The notes: generated by a model from the sequence alone, not told the origin. Shown: positions 42,328 to 53,099, counted from the stretch's first letter. The stretch is DNA of 64,000 nt from Ceratodon purpureus (GCA_014871385.1 CM026426.1:27735037-27799036), one strand, 5' to 3'. Translations and numbers: made by a program.

Positions 42328-42561
42328 GTCCTCCACTTCCTCACTTCACTCTCCTCAATAGTCCCTCTCCTATTGCTACAGTTTCCCAATTCACTTGGGA
42401 GCTTGTTGGTACGTGGGGGTGAGGAGATGGGGGTCCCTTTTTATTGTGGGGGGGGGGAGTTTTTGAATTTTCTGTATTCGTTATTTTGTAAACCGTCATT
42501 TATCAACTCCTTGTTTTCTTTAAAACAAAACCATTACGTTTTTGTTAAAAACGAGGTTACT

Positions 42562-44615
42562 ATGGCGGATCCGGAACATGATGAGATTGGAGGAACCGGG
42601 AAGAGGAACAGGCCGAAGGGAACGTGCCACAACTTTTCTTGGGAGATCCTAGACAACAAAAACATTGTAGCAGAAGAAGGCTGGGAATCTGTAGGGGAGA
42701 TTTTCTGGACTTTCAAGGAGTGCAAGAAGTATGTGAAGATGTATCACATTGACAAGTTGTGGCCCCGAGAAGAACACGAGATGAACACACGGACTTTTAC
42801 TTGCAAGCCCTGGTCATGCATGGATGACCATTTCTTGCATCGGGCATATGAAGTCTGGACTACTATGTTTGGGCAACGGAAGCCCAGCAAAGGCCATTTC
42901 AATTATACCATTTGCAGTATGGTATATGCGGAGCTAATATTGAAGCGGAAGATTAGTTGGTGTACGTACCCCACTACGAAAGACAGGCCGTTGCAAATTG
43001 GATGGATGGTAAGAGACATTCCGGATTTATATCTGATCGATCCTTTGCAAGCAAAGTAGGTTGTAGCAGAGTTCCGAAAGCGGCAGTGGCCACATCTAAA
43101 GAGCTTTCCGAAGAATGAAGTAAAAAAATTACAGAATGAAACTCCGCATCGTTCAGAGGAAAAAAGCCTGTTGCCACTGCCAATGTGATCGCTATGATGT
43201 TCCCCGTTGCCACAGAAACTAATGTCCCTACTATTCCTAGAGCAGACCTGGGAATCACGGTGAAATCTTCCAACGATACAAAGGGCAAGGCAGCCGTAGA
43301 TGAGGTGGAAGTGGAGGTGGACAATGACTGTTCAACACATCTTACGGCTGCGGCAGCCGGATGCTCCAAGCCTTGTTCAGTGGATGATGGTCCAAGTTCC
43401 TTGGCAATAGTACAAGTGCGTACCGAAGAGGATAGCACAAAGGATGCAGTTCATTCCATTTCGGAGATTATGGAGCTGGTGAAGTCGATGCCAAACAACA
43501 AATCATTGAAGGAGTTACTAGATTTTAGCATCAAACTGACGGAGGTGTCCTCTGATGAACAGCGTGGGGGCTTAGAGAATACCACGGAGGAAGACGCTGC
43601 AGGAAAAACCACGGAGGAAGTGCAACAAATTCATAATGTGTTGAAGATTGCACACACCCTGAAGGAAGGGACTTCCGTATTAGGCGCTATGGCACCAGAT
43701 CTCATAAATATGGCTCATGCATTTGGAAGTATCACTCCGGGCATGGTACAGGGTGCCCTTGGCTTTGACACTTTGGCATCTTCCATTAAGCCTCTTCTGG
43801 AAGACCGTGTGAAATTAGGCGAAGAGAACGTGGCCCTGAGTAAGGATTTAATGGAGGCAACGCAACTAATCAAGAGTTTGAAAAAAAGCTTGGACATAGT
43901 GAAGATGAATTGGAGTGCACAATTGGAAGAGTGCGAAAAATTCCACCCGATAGTTAAGGAGAAAATAAAAATAAAAGAAATGAAGCCTGCGGTGAAGAAG
44001 GAAGTGGTGAAGGTGGAAGGAAAGGATCGTATCATTGAAGTACTGAGCGATGGTGAGGATTCCGATGACCTTGGCCTTTCTAAATTTTCAAATAAAAGTG
44101 GAGATGGGGCCACACAAGGGATGGCGTCTCAGAAGTCTAAAATGACATCTGGTCCAGTTCCATTGGACATTGGCTCTAGCCAAGCATCACCAAGACATGA
44201 GGATAGAGGAAAAGGGCTAATGGATGATTCAAAGGAATTAGACATTCTTTTACGGGATTTGGAGGTGGCTAGAAGGGAAAGAGACGAGGCCCGTACGGAA
44301 CTGGAAAGGCTGAAGACCACCATACAGATGGTAGATGATACACCATCTTCCATAAGGGCATTATCATGGCTTGGTTGGGTCCACAAACTACGAGATAAGG
44401 AGACAATAGTCTCTAGAGCACAACAGGATATGAAGAAATGTGCAATTACTTCCATGGATGTCGAAGAAGCTATCCAATCATCTTTACAGAAGTATAACGA
44501 GGCAGCAGCCAAGGGCGGCGAGGATGCTACAAAAATCACGATATGGCGCGATGTAGGAGAAATGATGGAGCGCACATTACATAGTTCCAAAAATAAAGAA
44601 GGGGTCATTGACTGA
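42562..44615 (+). pseudogene. Cargo family gene B
   Basis: ATG at 42562 starts a 165-codon frame to a TAG at 43057-43059. The same frame continues past the stop to about 43187, and the remainder is open in another frame from about 43160 to 44615. The first 165 residues match cargo gene A, including EEGWES, CKKYVKMYHIDKLWP, HRAYEVW and SMVYAELILKRKISW. The C-terminal part is Glu/Lys/Ser-rich with coiled-coil segments (RRERDEARTELERLKTTIQ), as in gene A. Either two small lesions or an unrecognised intron separates the parts. The leader holds a G run and TTTTTGAATTTT also seen in the leader of the kinase-like gene. Confidence 0.55.
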
Positions 44616-44639
44616 GCGCTAGAGGTCGAGGAGGGGTGG

Positions 44640-45731
44640 ATGCCGCACGATGTACTATCATCTCATTTGGATGAATCAAAACGTGTGGTTATCCATACCC
44701 ACAAACCGTCGGAGGAATATTCAAAGGAGACGTGTCCCATCTGTCAACAATATTTTGGGCCGGAAGGGGCCTTTGAGATGGGACATTGTAATCACAAGTT
44801 CCACATAACCTGCATCGCGAAGGCTGCTTTAATCAACAAACAGTGTGTTATGTGTCGCTCCCCAATTGGTTCACGTTTTTACGAGATGCTGGGACTACAA
44901 CACGTGATGCCGCCTGGGCATGAGTTTGATCGGTGGAATTTACCACTAGACCAACTACCTAAGAAAGAGCTGAATTATTATGATTGGGGCAAATCACTTG
45001 CTTGGAACCCGGAGACAATGACTCACCAACTATCTACGGCTAACGATGCCGGAATGGACGATCTTTCATGGATGACACACGACTATGAGGTGGAGATGAG
45101 GGCACGTGAAATTCCGGATGCCAAGGACCGAGAATTTTTTTGTAGGAACTTCGGTGGACATTGGAGTATACATGGCAATCGCTTCTTCCGGTTTCCAAAA
45201 CCAGAAGTTGTGGTAGATGCCAACGGTAAGAGAAGAGAAGTAGAACGGGACTATGGCCAACTTGATGAGTACAAGATGTATGACAGAACCCCGGTTGGGA
45301 GGGCACTTGTATTGGCCAAACTAGAAGAAGCCATTCAGCATCGTCGCACTTTTACAGAGGAATCCTTCAAATATTCGGACCTAGACTACTGGGTGATCAT
45401 TAAGAAGTCTGACGATGCTCTTCAGAAAATAGTTTGCGACTGGAGAAGGGCACTTCGTGCGGAGGATAATTCCTCTCGTTGGTCACGGAATAGGATTGAG
45501 AAGATTGTGCAAGAAACAGTAGCCAAGATTGAGAAGGCAAAGGAGTTGTGGAACGGGAAGAATTCCAAGAAGCGCAATCGAGACAACCCTTATGAAGATG
45601 ACCCCGAATGGGTAGAAGATAATCGTCGTTCTTTGGATCGCGCGGAAGAAGAATATCGATCGGGGGGTACGATTACACATCCAAGCCAGCGACGCCAAAC
45701 TCGGAGGTCAAATGCAAACAATGGACGTTGA
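44640..45731 (+). CDS. RING-H2 finger cargo protein
   Basis: A complete 363-codon frame from ATG 44640 to TGA 45731. Residues about 31-77 hold CPIC, then GHCNHKFHITC and CVMC, giving the C-C-C-H-H-C-C-C spacing of a RING-H2 finger, the signature of ubiquitin E3 ligases. Downstream are MPPGHEFDRWNLPLDQLP, FFCRNFGGHWSIHGNRFFRF and a basic coiled C-terminal region (KIEKAKELWNGKNSKKRNRD). The ATG lies only 24 bases after the stop of cargo gene B, with no room for a separate promoter. It may thus be the last exon of the same transcript or translated from a shared RNA. Its intact frame suggests it is or was recently functional. Confidence 0.75.
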   Translation: MPHDVLSSHLDESKRVVIHTHKPSEEYSKETCPICQQYFGPEGAFEMGHCNHKFHITCIAKAALINKQCVMCRSPIGSRFYEMLGLQHVMPPGHEFDRWNLPLDQLPKKELNYYDWGKSLAWNPETMTHQLSTANDAGMDDLSWMTHDYEVEMRAREIPDAKDREFFCRNFGGHWSIHGNRFFRFPKPEVVVDANGKRREVERDYGQLDEYKMYDRTPVGRALVLAKLEEAIQHRRTFTEESFKYSDLDYWVIIKKSDDALQKIVCDWRRALRAEDNSSRWSRNRIEKIVQETVAKIEKAKELWNGKNSKKRNRDNPYEDDPEWVEDNRRSLDRAEEEYRSGGTITHPSQRRQTRRSNANNGR

Positions 45732-46230
45732 GTACAGTATTTTCGTTGGACATGGTACCCGCATTACTACGGTTAATGTGACAATACACTAGGTGATAGT
45801 CGTATTTAGAGCAGTATATATATATATATATATTGGTTGCGGAGCCGGGTGTATGGACTTTAGACTACTTCTATATGTACTTGCAAAAATTACCTCTGGT
45901 TTTAATACAATTTCATTTATGTTTTCTCGGAGTTGCATTTGTGTTGAAAGAATTGTTAGTACTTAGATGCATCAAACTTCATATGTAGATTTTGTACATT
46001 CATTACGAGAAAGAAATTGCGAGAAGTACAATCAAAGTAAACATAAGTACACAACGCGGAGGACGATATTGAGGATGCAAGCACCAGCGCTTAAAAGTTA
46101 AATGTATATGATATGATAATGGTTTTCTAGAAATGGACATTCATAAAAGAGTGGCATTCTAGGGTGCTGCACCGGAAATGCTGCCTTCTAACTATCGTGC
46201 ACAATCACGCCACCTAATCGCTGTCGTCCT
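45732..46230. other. Convergent 3' spacer with TA microsatellite
   Basis: Lies between the tail-to-tail RING gene and the transposase. A TA run sits near 45816. No gene. Confidence 0.5.
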
Positions 46231-49188
46231 TCACTTCGGCCCCACTAGGACCGGAAGAATCGTATTCGTCACGCCATCGCTCTCGCGTACCTTCTTCACC
46301 CTCGCCTTAGTCTTCTTCTTTGACTCGAATGGGTTCAGGAATTTCTTTGGGCCATTCGGGTCATCCAAAGGAGTTTTTGGCCTCCCAGAATTGAAAGCCA
46401 ACACCTTCTGAGTCTTGTCTACAGCCTTTCGCTTGGACGTGGCTCTAGCAGGAAGTTTCTCAGGAAATATGTCCGGTTTTCCCAAAGCCAACTTCGGCCC
46501 AAAGAGATGCCCAATTGGAAGTCCGTCATCAGTAGAAAGGAGGCCCGGGTCCGCTTCTCGGGTTCGGACCAATCTCTTCCTACATTTCTCCGCTACTTCA
46601 GCAGCCTTAGCATCTGCCTTCATTTTTTTAGACAACTCAACCAACCTCGTGGACGATTCGAACTCACCAACTTGGACCCTAGTCTTTGCGGTTCCAAACA
46701 ATGTCCGAGATGCACCCAATACGGGTACGGGCACATCCTCCTTTGTAGTGGGTGGAACCATATCGTCCTTCAGGCGGTTGAAGTTTGGAGAAAAAACCTT
46801 AGAAGTATCAATGGTGGGGTCTCCCTCTTTCTTTGGTACGACCAAATCCACGGTAGTATGAGAGGATCCTTCCCGGAGAATCTTATCACTGTTTAATAAA
46901 CCGTCTCCATTCAGAAAAGAGGCAAGAGGAATCGTATCCTCCTCGTTGGTACCTTCTTGTTCGACATCATCATACTCGAAAGCACGCTCCATCGGCGCAG
47001 GAGAATAACGGGATTTTCCTTTCGGAGACACCTCGAGGTCGTCGACTAGGGCCTCAATAGGGGGGTCAATTGATAGATCGTCAAAGGGTAGATCAACATC
47101 AGACTCACTAGAGTAGTCAACGTCCTCGGTTTCCACGGCCTTCGGATCCTCCTTCCCCTCCAACTCCCCGTAGAACCTGCCTAAGGCACTCAACTTGGAC
47201 TAGGAAATTATCTTGGAATTTGTATACACAAACACAAGGTCATTAGCCCTCTCCGGAAGTAAACGGTTTCGCTTCCTGTCGTGGACAAAGGAGTAGCTAC
47301 TCCAATTCCGCTCGCATGAAGAAGAAGACACGGGCTGAGCTAAAATCCTTTTTGCAATTGGGGAAATGAATTTACCAGCGGATCCGTATATATCCCACCA
47401 ACCAGAAGGCGGCAGTTGTGACTTAGAGGAGTCACGTACGTCACAAAACGGAGGATAAGCTTCACAAAATGCAAAGAACTCTTCTATGACCACTTCCTTC
47501 AGTGTCGGAGAAGCCATCGACAACAAGACCTCCTTCGCCGATGCCATCGCATCAATATCATTGTGAAGGTCCTCATCGTCAATAAGATAAGGGTTTAGAA
47601 GCGCAGCAGCACACTGTAAGGGTGATTTAATCATGGCTTTACGCTCATAAAATGAGTCCTCGCAGAAATCAGCATTGTCAGAGTCTAGTTTGAAGGGCTT
47701 ATGGCGTAAAGAGAGGACATGCTTCTCAAGGTTGCGGAGAACGACGTAGGCTTTACCCAATGCCGATTCCTTCGCATCAAACTCTCGTAGGGCAAGTACA
47801 ATGGGACTCGTCATCCACTTGAAGTTTGCACATTGCTCCCAGAAAACGTCATCCAAGACAACCCTCTTAACATCGCGTGAGATCTTTGCTTTGTCACGGG
47901 CAGATAACGTCTTCTTCGTTTCGTAGTTTCTCCAGTCAGGATCCACAATGCTCTGCTCCAATGCTCCTCGAACCTTCAATAGACGCGAAATCATAATGTA
48001 GTGCGATGCAAACCTAGTCTGACCAGGCATCAGCAAGCTAAGTTTTGCCTCGTGCTTTTGAAATACGGAGAGTGGCATTTGCCTTATCTTTATGAACTTA
48101 ACCAAGTTCTTAGCCCGATCTAGGAGCTCCTTCACCCACTTCATCTTACTCCGATCCTCCAACAAAAGATCCATCGCATGGGCAGCACATCCTTGGACAA
48201 ATATGGATGGATAGAGTGCTTGGACCAACTTTCCGGCATTAAGCATCACCGGAGCATTATCGTAGCATACTTGAATGATGTTCTGTTCTCCAACTTGTTG
48301 GATAAACTTCTCAATGACGGTCGCTACGAAAACGGCATCCTTCTCTTTCCCACTCGTGTCAACGGCTCCCAAGAATAACTCACGAGCGGGAGATACCAGC
48401 ATTGCGTTTATTAGAGGGCGACTGCTTACAGAAGTCCACCCATCCAGGGCCAACATTCCCCCGTACTTCCTAACACTTGAAAAAATCCTATCATTCAAGG
48501 AAGTCTCCAAATCAGTCCTTGCTTGGGCTAGTAAATTTGTTCGGAGATGGTGGAAAGATGGAGGTGTGTATGATCTCTTCATGTTGGACGTCTTCAACAC
48601 CGCGTCCTTGAAAGAGGCACTCCGAGCCACGTTAAACGAGATACTGTTCTCGTAAAAACATGTGGCCCATGCTTTGTCGCATTCCCGCCTCTGAGTCTCT
48701 TCGAAGCCCTCTTGAAGGGTAGATTGCCTCTTTGCCTTCAAAGGAGGAAACGGTCCACTACCTTCCCCTGGAAGAGTGGAAATGAAAGGTACACCCTCAC
48801 CAAATAAAACGGGTTCATTCTTCGGAGTTGAAACCCGGGATCCAGAACATGAGTCCACATCCATGGGAGTGTTCACTCTCGGGGATATATTGCCACGAGT
48901 CACGGGGGAAGTACTCTGCTCCGACATGAATATTCTGGAGTCGTTGGGGAATTTGCCACCGCAATTCTTGAACAAGGACAGTATAGCGGGTGACAAATTA
49001 GTGCAACGACCTACTCCACTAGTCCGTACCCCTAGAACTTTGTCATAGCCCAAATGACTGAGCATCCGCTCAATCCTCTTTGCGAAAGTGTTCTTGCATA
49101 GCATACATTGAACCATCTCAGTCTTCTTCTTCTCCGCATTGATCATATGGACTTCGGTATACCATGGGGAGTAACTTTTAGACGCCAT
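46231..49188 (-). CDS. hAT transposase with C-terminal extension
   Basis: ATG at 49186-49188 opens 662 codons to a TAG at 47200-47202; the same frame then stays open to 46231. Residues about 8-50 form a BED-type finger (CMLCKNTF, MLSHLGYD). The catalytic core has LALDGWTS (about 250), VCYDNAPVM (about 312) and CAAHAMDLLL. The C-terminus is the hAT dimerisation region (SGWWDIYGS, SSSSCERNWSSYSFVHDRKR), with the last acidic residue in CERNW. The D-D-E triad and C..H motif are present, so the enzyme may be active even if translation stops at 47200. The extension is acidic and then basic, with no known domain. TATAAAAG lies upstream at 49393-49400. Confidence 0.85.
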
Positions 49189-49392
49189 TAGTGCACTTGA
49201 TAGATCGCCCGGAAAAACTTCACAAAATCAAAGTACCACGTCCTCAAGAGAACTAGAGCCTCCGAAGAAGCTCCAATTCAACACACTTCTGAACGCCGCC
49301 GTTCACCATGCAACAGATACACACGTATATTAGTGCAACTAGTAGCACATGGAGTACAATTCAGAAGTGTAATGCCAACTTTCACGAGGGGT

Positions 49393-49400
49393 CTTTTATA
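49393..49400 (-). promoter_or_regulatory. TATA box of the hAT transposase
   Basis: TATAAAAG on the minus strand, about 205 bases before the ATG at 49188 and just outside GC block 4. The flanking arms are only weakly palindromic. Confidence 0.55.
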
Positions 49401-49439
49401 CTCATCCCATGAAATGCCAAGGCGTAAGCCCTAAAAATC

Positions 49440-49790
49440 AAGGGAGGACGGCCGTCGAGGCCGTAAGTCAAGCGAGGGGCCGTCCGATCATGGATTGTCA
49501 CGGCTGTCGAAGGGGCCGTCGCCGGGGACGGCCCCTCCACAGCGGCGACGGCAAGGGGCCGTCGCCGGGGATGGCCCCCCCCACCGCGGCGACGGCAAGG
49601 GGCCGTTGCCGGGGACGGCCCCCCCTCCGCGGCGACGGCAAGGGGCCGTCGCCGGGGACGGCCACCCCCTCCGCGGCGACGGCAAGGGGCCGTCGCCAGG
49701 GACGGCCCCTTCCCGACGCGCCCGACGGCCCCCCCCGCTCCGCGGCGACGGCCGCACCCTCCCCCGCAACCCCTCCCCCGCGTAGAAGGT
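49440..49790 (-). repeat. GC-rich block 4 with 44-base tandem repeat
   Basis: Five units of about 43-44 bases, each starting near GGGGCCGTCGCCGGGGACGG, occupy about 49512-49730. The same GGCCGTC vocabulary as blocks 1-3 is used. It is adjacent to the right subterminal region of the element and upstream of the transposase TATA box. Confidence 0.75.
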
Positions 49791-49839
49791 GTGGTTTCAC
49801 CCCGGGGTGAAACCTATGCGGGTGATTTTTTTTTTCTAA

Positions 49840-49921
49840 GTCACAGGACGTCCTCTGGCGCTGGCGGACGTCCGCGGACGTCCCCACGTCCCGAGCGTCC
49901 CGAACGACCGTGACAACCCTG
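49840..49921 (-). repeat. hAT right terminal inverted repeat and subterminal motifs
   Basis: Read inward on the minus strand it starts CAGGGTTGTCACGG and holds GGACGTCC palindromes (near 49847, 49866 and 49876), the mirror of the left end. Confidence 0.75.
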
Positions 49922-49929
49922 CTGGTGAG
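49922..49929 (+). repeat. hAT target-site duplication, right
   Basis: CTGGTGAG, second copy. It follows the terminal ACAACCCTG and precedes host intron sequence with a pyrimidine tract on the minus strand. Confidence 0.92.
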
Positions 49930-50090
49930 GAAAAGAAAGAGACGCATGCAAGCAAACAAGCTCGAAGTATTACACGACAAATTAAGACAAATCACCGAAG
50001 ACGGGAAAAAGAGTTATATATTGCATGACGTAGGTAGAGTGCAACGATACTATAAGATAGAGAACGGACTGTCAATACAAAAGTAACCTT

Positions 50091-50110
50091 TATCGGGAGA
50101 TCTCCCGATG
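50091..50110 (+). repeat. GATC palindrome in the DUF7869-like intron
   Basis: TATCGGGAGATCTCCCGATG, perfect over 18 bases. It lies inside the intron interrupted by the hAT element. Confidence 0.85.
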
Positions 50111-50148
50111 CAATGACACTAGAAGAAACGCGAAGCAAAGACTCGTAC

Positions 50149-51390
50149 GTCATTGGCGTCAGCCATCACTCGCTTCCAGTTGTTGCCTGCTGGAAGATAT
50201 TTCAGAGTGTCCACTCGTCCATTTCCGATTCCTCGCATTTGATCGGGCATCTGATCTGCATTCTCGTCTACAATAGCAGCAATAGTACCCATGACTTGAA
50301 CTGTTCCGATCCTCGGTCGCTTGTAGCCCTTGTTTCCATGCGCTGTTGATAGAACCCCTTCGTTGTATCTTTGGACATAGCTATGAAAAGTTGACTTGGG
50401 AACTCTGTGAATAAGATACCACGCAGTTGCGCAAACTTCCAAACCATGCAGCGTCAAGTACTTCCTCCTACGGTCACCGTCGATTGAATGCATCTGTCCA
50501 CCCGCCGCAATCATGTATTCCCGTCTTCCCTGAAAGGATTTCGAATAGAATTTCTTACTCACTATTAGTGTGAGCTCCTGGGGAAATGTCTGACAGCAAT
50601 GCTTCGAGCAGCATCGTTCGGAGCTAACCTTCCTCACTTCAGCATCCGCTGTCTTCGTATTGTACAGCAGACGTTTTTCATGCGTTTTAGGTTTCCGCAC
50701 TATAAACCGGTAAGGTGCCTTCCGTCTGCCTCCAAGGTGCTCTTGTGGATCTACCTCCATTGGGATTCGGGAGAAATGCCCGACTATCGACCGAAGAGAA
50801 GGGCCGTTTGGATATTTGCATTCAAATATCAACCAACGCTCATTACTCATTATGGCTTCAGTGTCCCCGACAAAGACGTCGAGGATTGTCACTCCAATGT
50901 ATCCCTCGCCCAATCTTCCGTCTCGGAAATACTCCTCCGGTTCTGAGCAGAACACTCTACCGGAGGCTATAACCGCACCCGCAAGGTCCAGTTTCTGAAC
51001 TTCCAGACCAATCCAGGATTGTTGACGAACGTACTCAACATCGTTCATGGGAGGATCCTGCAACAATGCAATCGCATCACCAGCTCTCCAGAGGACTGTT
51101 CGATTCATAGCATCCCTCAAAACGATGCAGCCTCTCTGGCATGGTTCGAGGAAGAGGTCCTCTGCGTCTGACACGATGCTTGATGGTCGCACAAGAATAA
51201 ATTCTGAAGAGCCAGGTGGAATGCAAACCCCAAGCCACTGCCCAGAAGGATTAACGTCGACAACAGATCCGATTCCAACATCTCCGAAACGAGGGACGAC
51301 AAGCTTCACAGACTGACCGGGTCGAAGCTCATCTGAGCGAGCAGTTGATTCCTGAGAGAAGTCGTAACGGGAAGGTCCCACAGACGGCAT
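50149..51390 (-). CDS. DUF7869-like gene, 5' exon (continues at 33014)
   Basis: ATG at 51388-51390 (the frame is open further upstream through an acidic DSDSDSDG run). The frame continues to NWKRVMADAND and then a GTACGAGT donor at 50141-50148. It contains a beta-rich N-terminal module (LRPGQSVKLVVPRFGDVGIG), a Cys-rich RCCSKHCCQTFPQ motif and a helix-turn-helix-like stretch, WYLIHRVPKSTFHSYVQRYN. Spliced to 33014 it continues in phase 0 with PFERTGALETNVS. The full gene would be about 1050 codons. The 16.9-kb hAT element lies in the intron between the two halves. Confidence 0.7.
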
Positions 51391-51436
51391 CTGGGGACCG
51401 TCACTGTCACTATCAGAGTCCTTCTCACGAGAGCCA

Positions 51437-51920
51437 AATAAGTATCGGGGGATCTCTCGATGCGGGTCTAAATTCTATTGGATCGAGGGATCTCCCGATG
51501 AGGGTCTAAATTCAATAGGATCGTGGGATCTCCCGATGAGGATCTCCAAAGAAGTATCGAGGGATCTCTCGATTATGGTCTAAATCCTTTAGGATCGGGG
51601 GATCTCCCGATGAGGGTCTCTCGATGAGGATCTCCAAAGAAGTATCGGGGGATCTCTCGATGAGGGTCTAACTTCTATAGGATCGGGGGGTCTCCCGATG
51701 AGGATCTCCAACGAAGTATCGGGGGATCTCTCGATGAGGGTCTAAATTCTATAGGATCGGGGGATCTCCTGATGGGGGTCTCTCGATTAGGGTCTCCAAA
51801 GAAGTATGGGGGGATCTCTCGATGAGGGTATAAATTCTATAGGATCAGGGGATGTCCCGATGAGGGTCTCTCGATGAGGATCTCCAAAGCAGCATCAAGG
51901 GATCTCTCGATGAGTGTAGT
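51437..51920 (+). repeat. Palindrome array upstream of the DUF7869-like gene
   Basis: About a dozen GATC palindromes alternate two linkers, AGGGTCTAAATTCTATAGG and AGGATCTCCAAAGAAGT, with partial extra units (GGGTCTCTCGATGAGG). The array begins about 45 bases upstream of the gene's first ATG, so it occupies the promoter or leader. Confidence 0.85.
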
Positions 51921-53090
51921 TGGGTCCACTAAGAAGCAGCCTCCACCTCGCCACCCCCTGTTCGTACAGTAAGATTACTGTCCGTACAGAATAATTTCTA
52001 CAACAACACGGAAATCACATAAGTGCAGTTTATTCCACCAATATGCAACATGCAAGGGTTAATCTAAACTAAAAATTCCCCGATAACTTTGCAAATTCTA
52101 CATAATCCGCGGAGAACTACATGAACAATTCTACTTACAATAGGGGATCCTGCGATGGATCACATGATCAGCACATGTAACGTGTACAGGAGATAGAACA
52201 CACCATTCAAGAGCAATAAAATAAACCCGATTGACGAAAGATCTTCCAAGGAAAGACCGAGATCATACCTGCGAACCCTGCAAATGTAATCGGCCTCTCT
52301 AAACACCCAAGCAGGTGCTCCCTCCGCCTCCTCGAATAATTCTCCGGCACCTCAATCCCATCCTCGGTCCCCCGCAACCCTTCAATCTCAGGTTCTACCA
52401 CCCGTCTAAGGTTCTACAACCCGTCTACGACATGCAATGTTGCAGGAAACTCGTACTCTGAAACGCGCTAATGAAACAACTCTGAGGAGACTGCTCTGAA
52501 TTCATGTGAATGAATCAGGAGATGGCGGTCCAGCAGAGAATTCAAACGGAGAATCCCCGCCAATTCAGAAGGGAGAAACAAGATCAAGCCCTTCAGGTTT
52601 GAATTCGAAGGGAACATACATGTCATGATGCATAAACCATCCAGCAGTACTTTCGTGAGGGTGGTTTCCATTTCATGATGCAGTGCCACTCGATCTGTCC
52701 CCCCTACTTCTGTAGAAGTGTCCATATCATCACCTGGTCCACTATTGTACAATAGTCGCTCTCTACGAAGGACCAAGATGTATTTATATGTCAAGATCTG
52801 TTACGTAAATAGCCACACCAGGGCATGATTTATTAGAGTCACGTACCACGTCCTTTTAGCAACATATACAATATTTACATACAGTAATGTCCATCGGAAC
52901 ACTAAATTTGTACTGAATACCATTCAGTTGTACCATATATGCTTCCAATGCGTACATATATGTACCATATATGTTCCCAAACTTTTCATAGGAGTGCTGG
53001 CGTAATAGGTCCATTTCTGAGTTCAAGCTTGAAGGTTCAGAGTTCAGGGTTTCAGGGTTCACGGTTTAAGTGTTAGGGTTTAGGGTATAT
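51921..53090. other. Interval without supported gene
   Basis: Between the palindrome array and the satellite. Short minus-strand frames near 52207-52401 and 52468-52794 are not supported by recognisable motifs. At 53033-53090 degenerate GTTTCAGGGTT and TTAGGGTTTAGGG telomere-like text appears. Confidence 0.45.
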
Positions 53091-53099
53091 CTATTTTAG

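Larger units (their letters stand above)
33023..49921. mobile_element. Giant cargo-bearing hAT transposon, 16.9 kb
   Basis: The left end starts CAGGGTTGTTCAAAT at 33023 and the right end finishes ACAACCCTG at 49921, giving a 9-base perfect terminal inverted repeat of hAT type. Both ends are flanked by the identical 8-base duplication CTGGTGAG (33015-33022 and 49922-49929), the length hAT elements make. Subterminal DNA at both ends is rich in GACGTCC motifs. Removing the element rejoins the two exons and the intron of one DUF7869-like gene, an independent proof of its borders. Inside are a hAT transposase, a kinase-like gene, two cargo-family genes, a RING gene and four GC-rich promoter-like blocks. 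Ordinary autonomous hAT elements are a few kilobases long. Confidence 0.9.

Noticed and set aside
46231-47193. Separate gene downstream of the hAT transposase
   Set aside because: It lacks its own ATG near the start and is in the same frame as the transposase, separated by one TAG; it is a C-terminal extension.
51437-51920. Possible CRISPR-like array
   Set aside because: Repeats are palindromes separated by repeated, not unique, linkers, and the context is eukaryotic.
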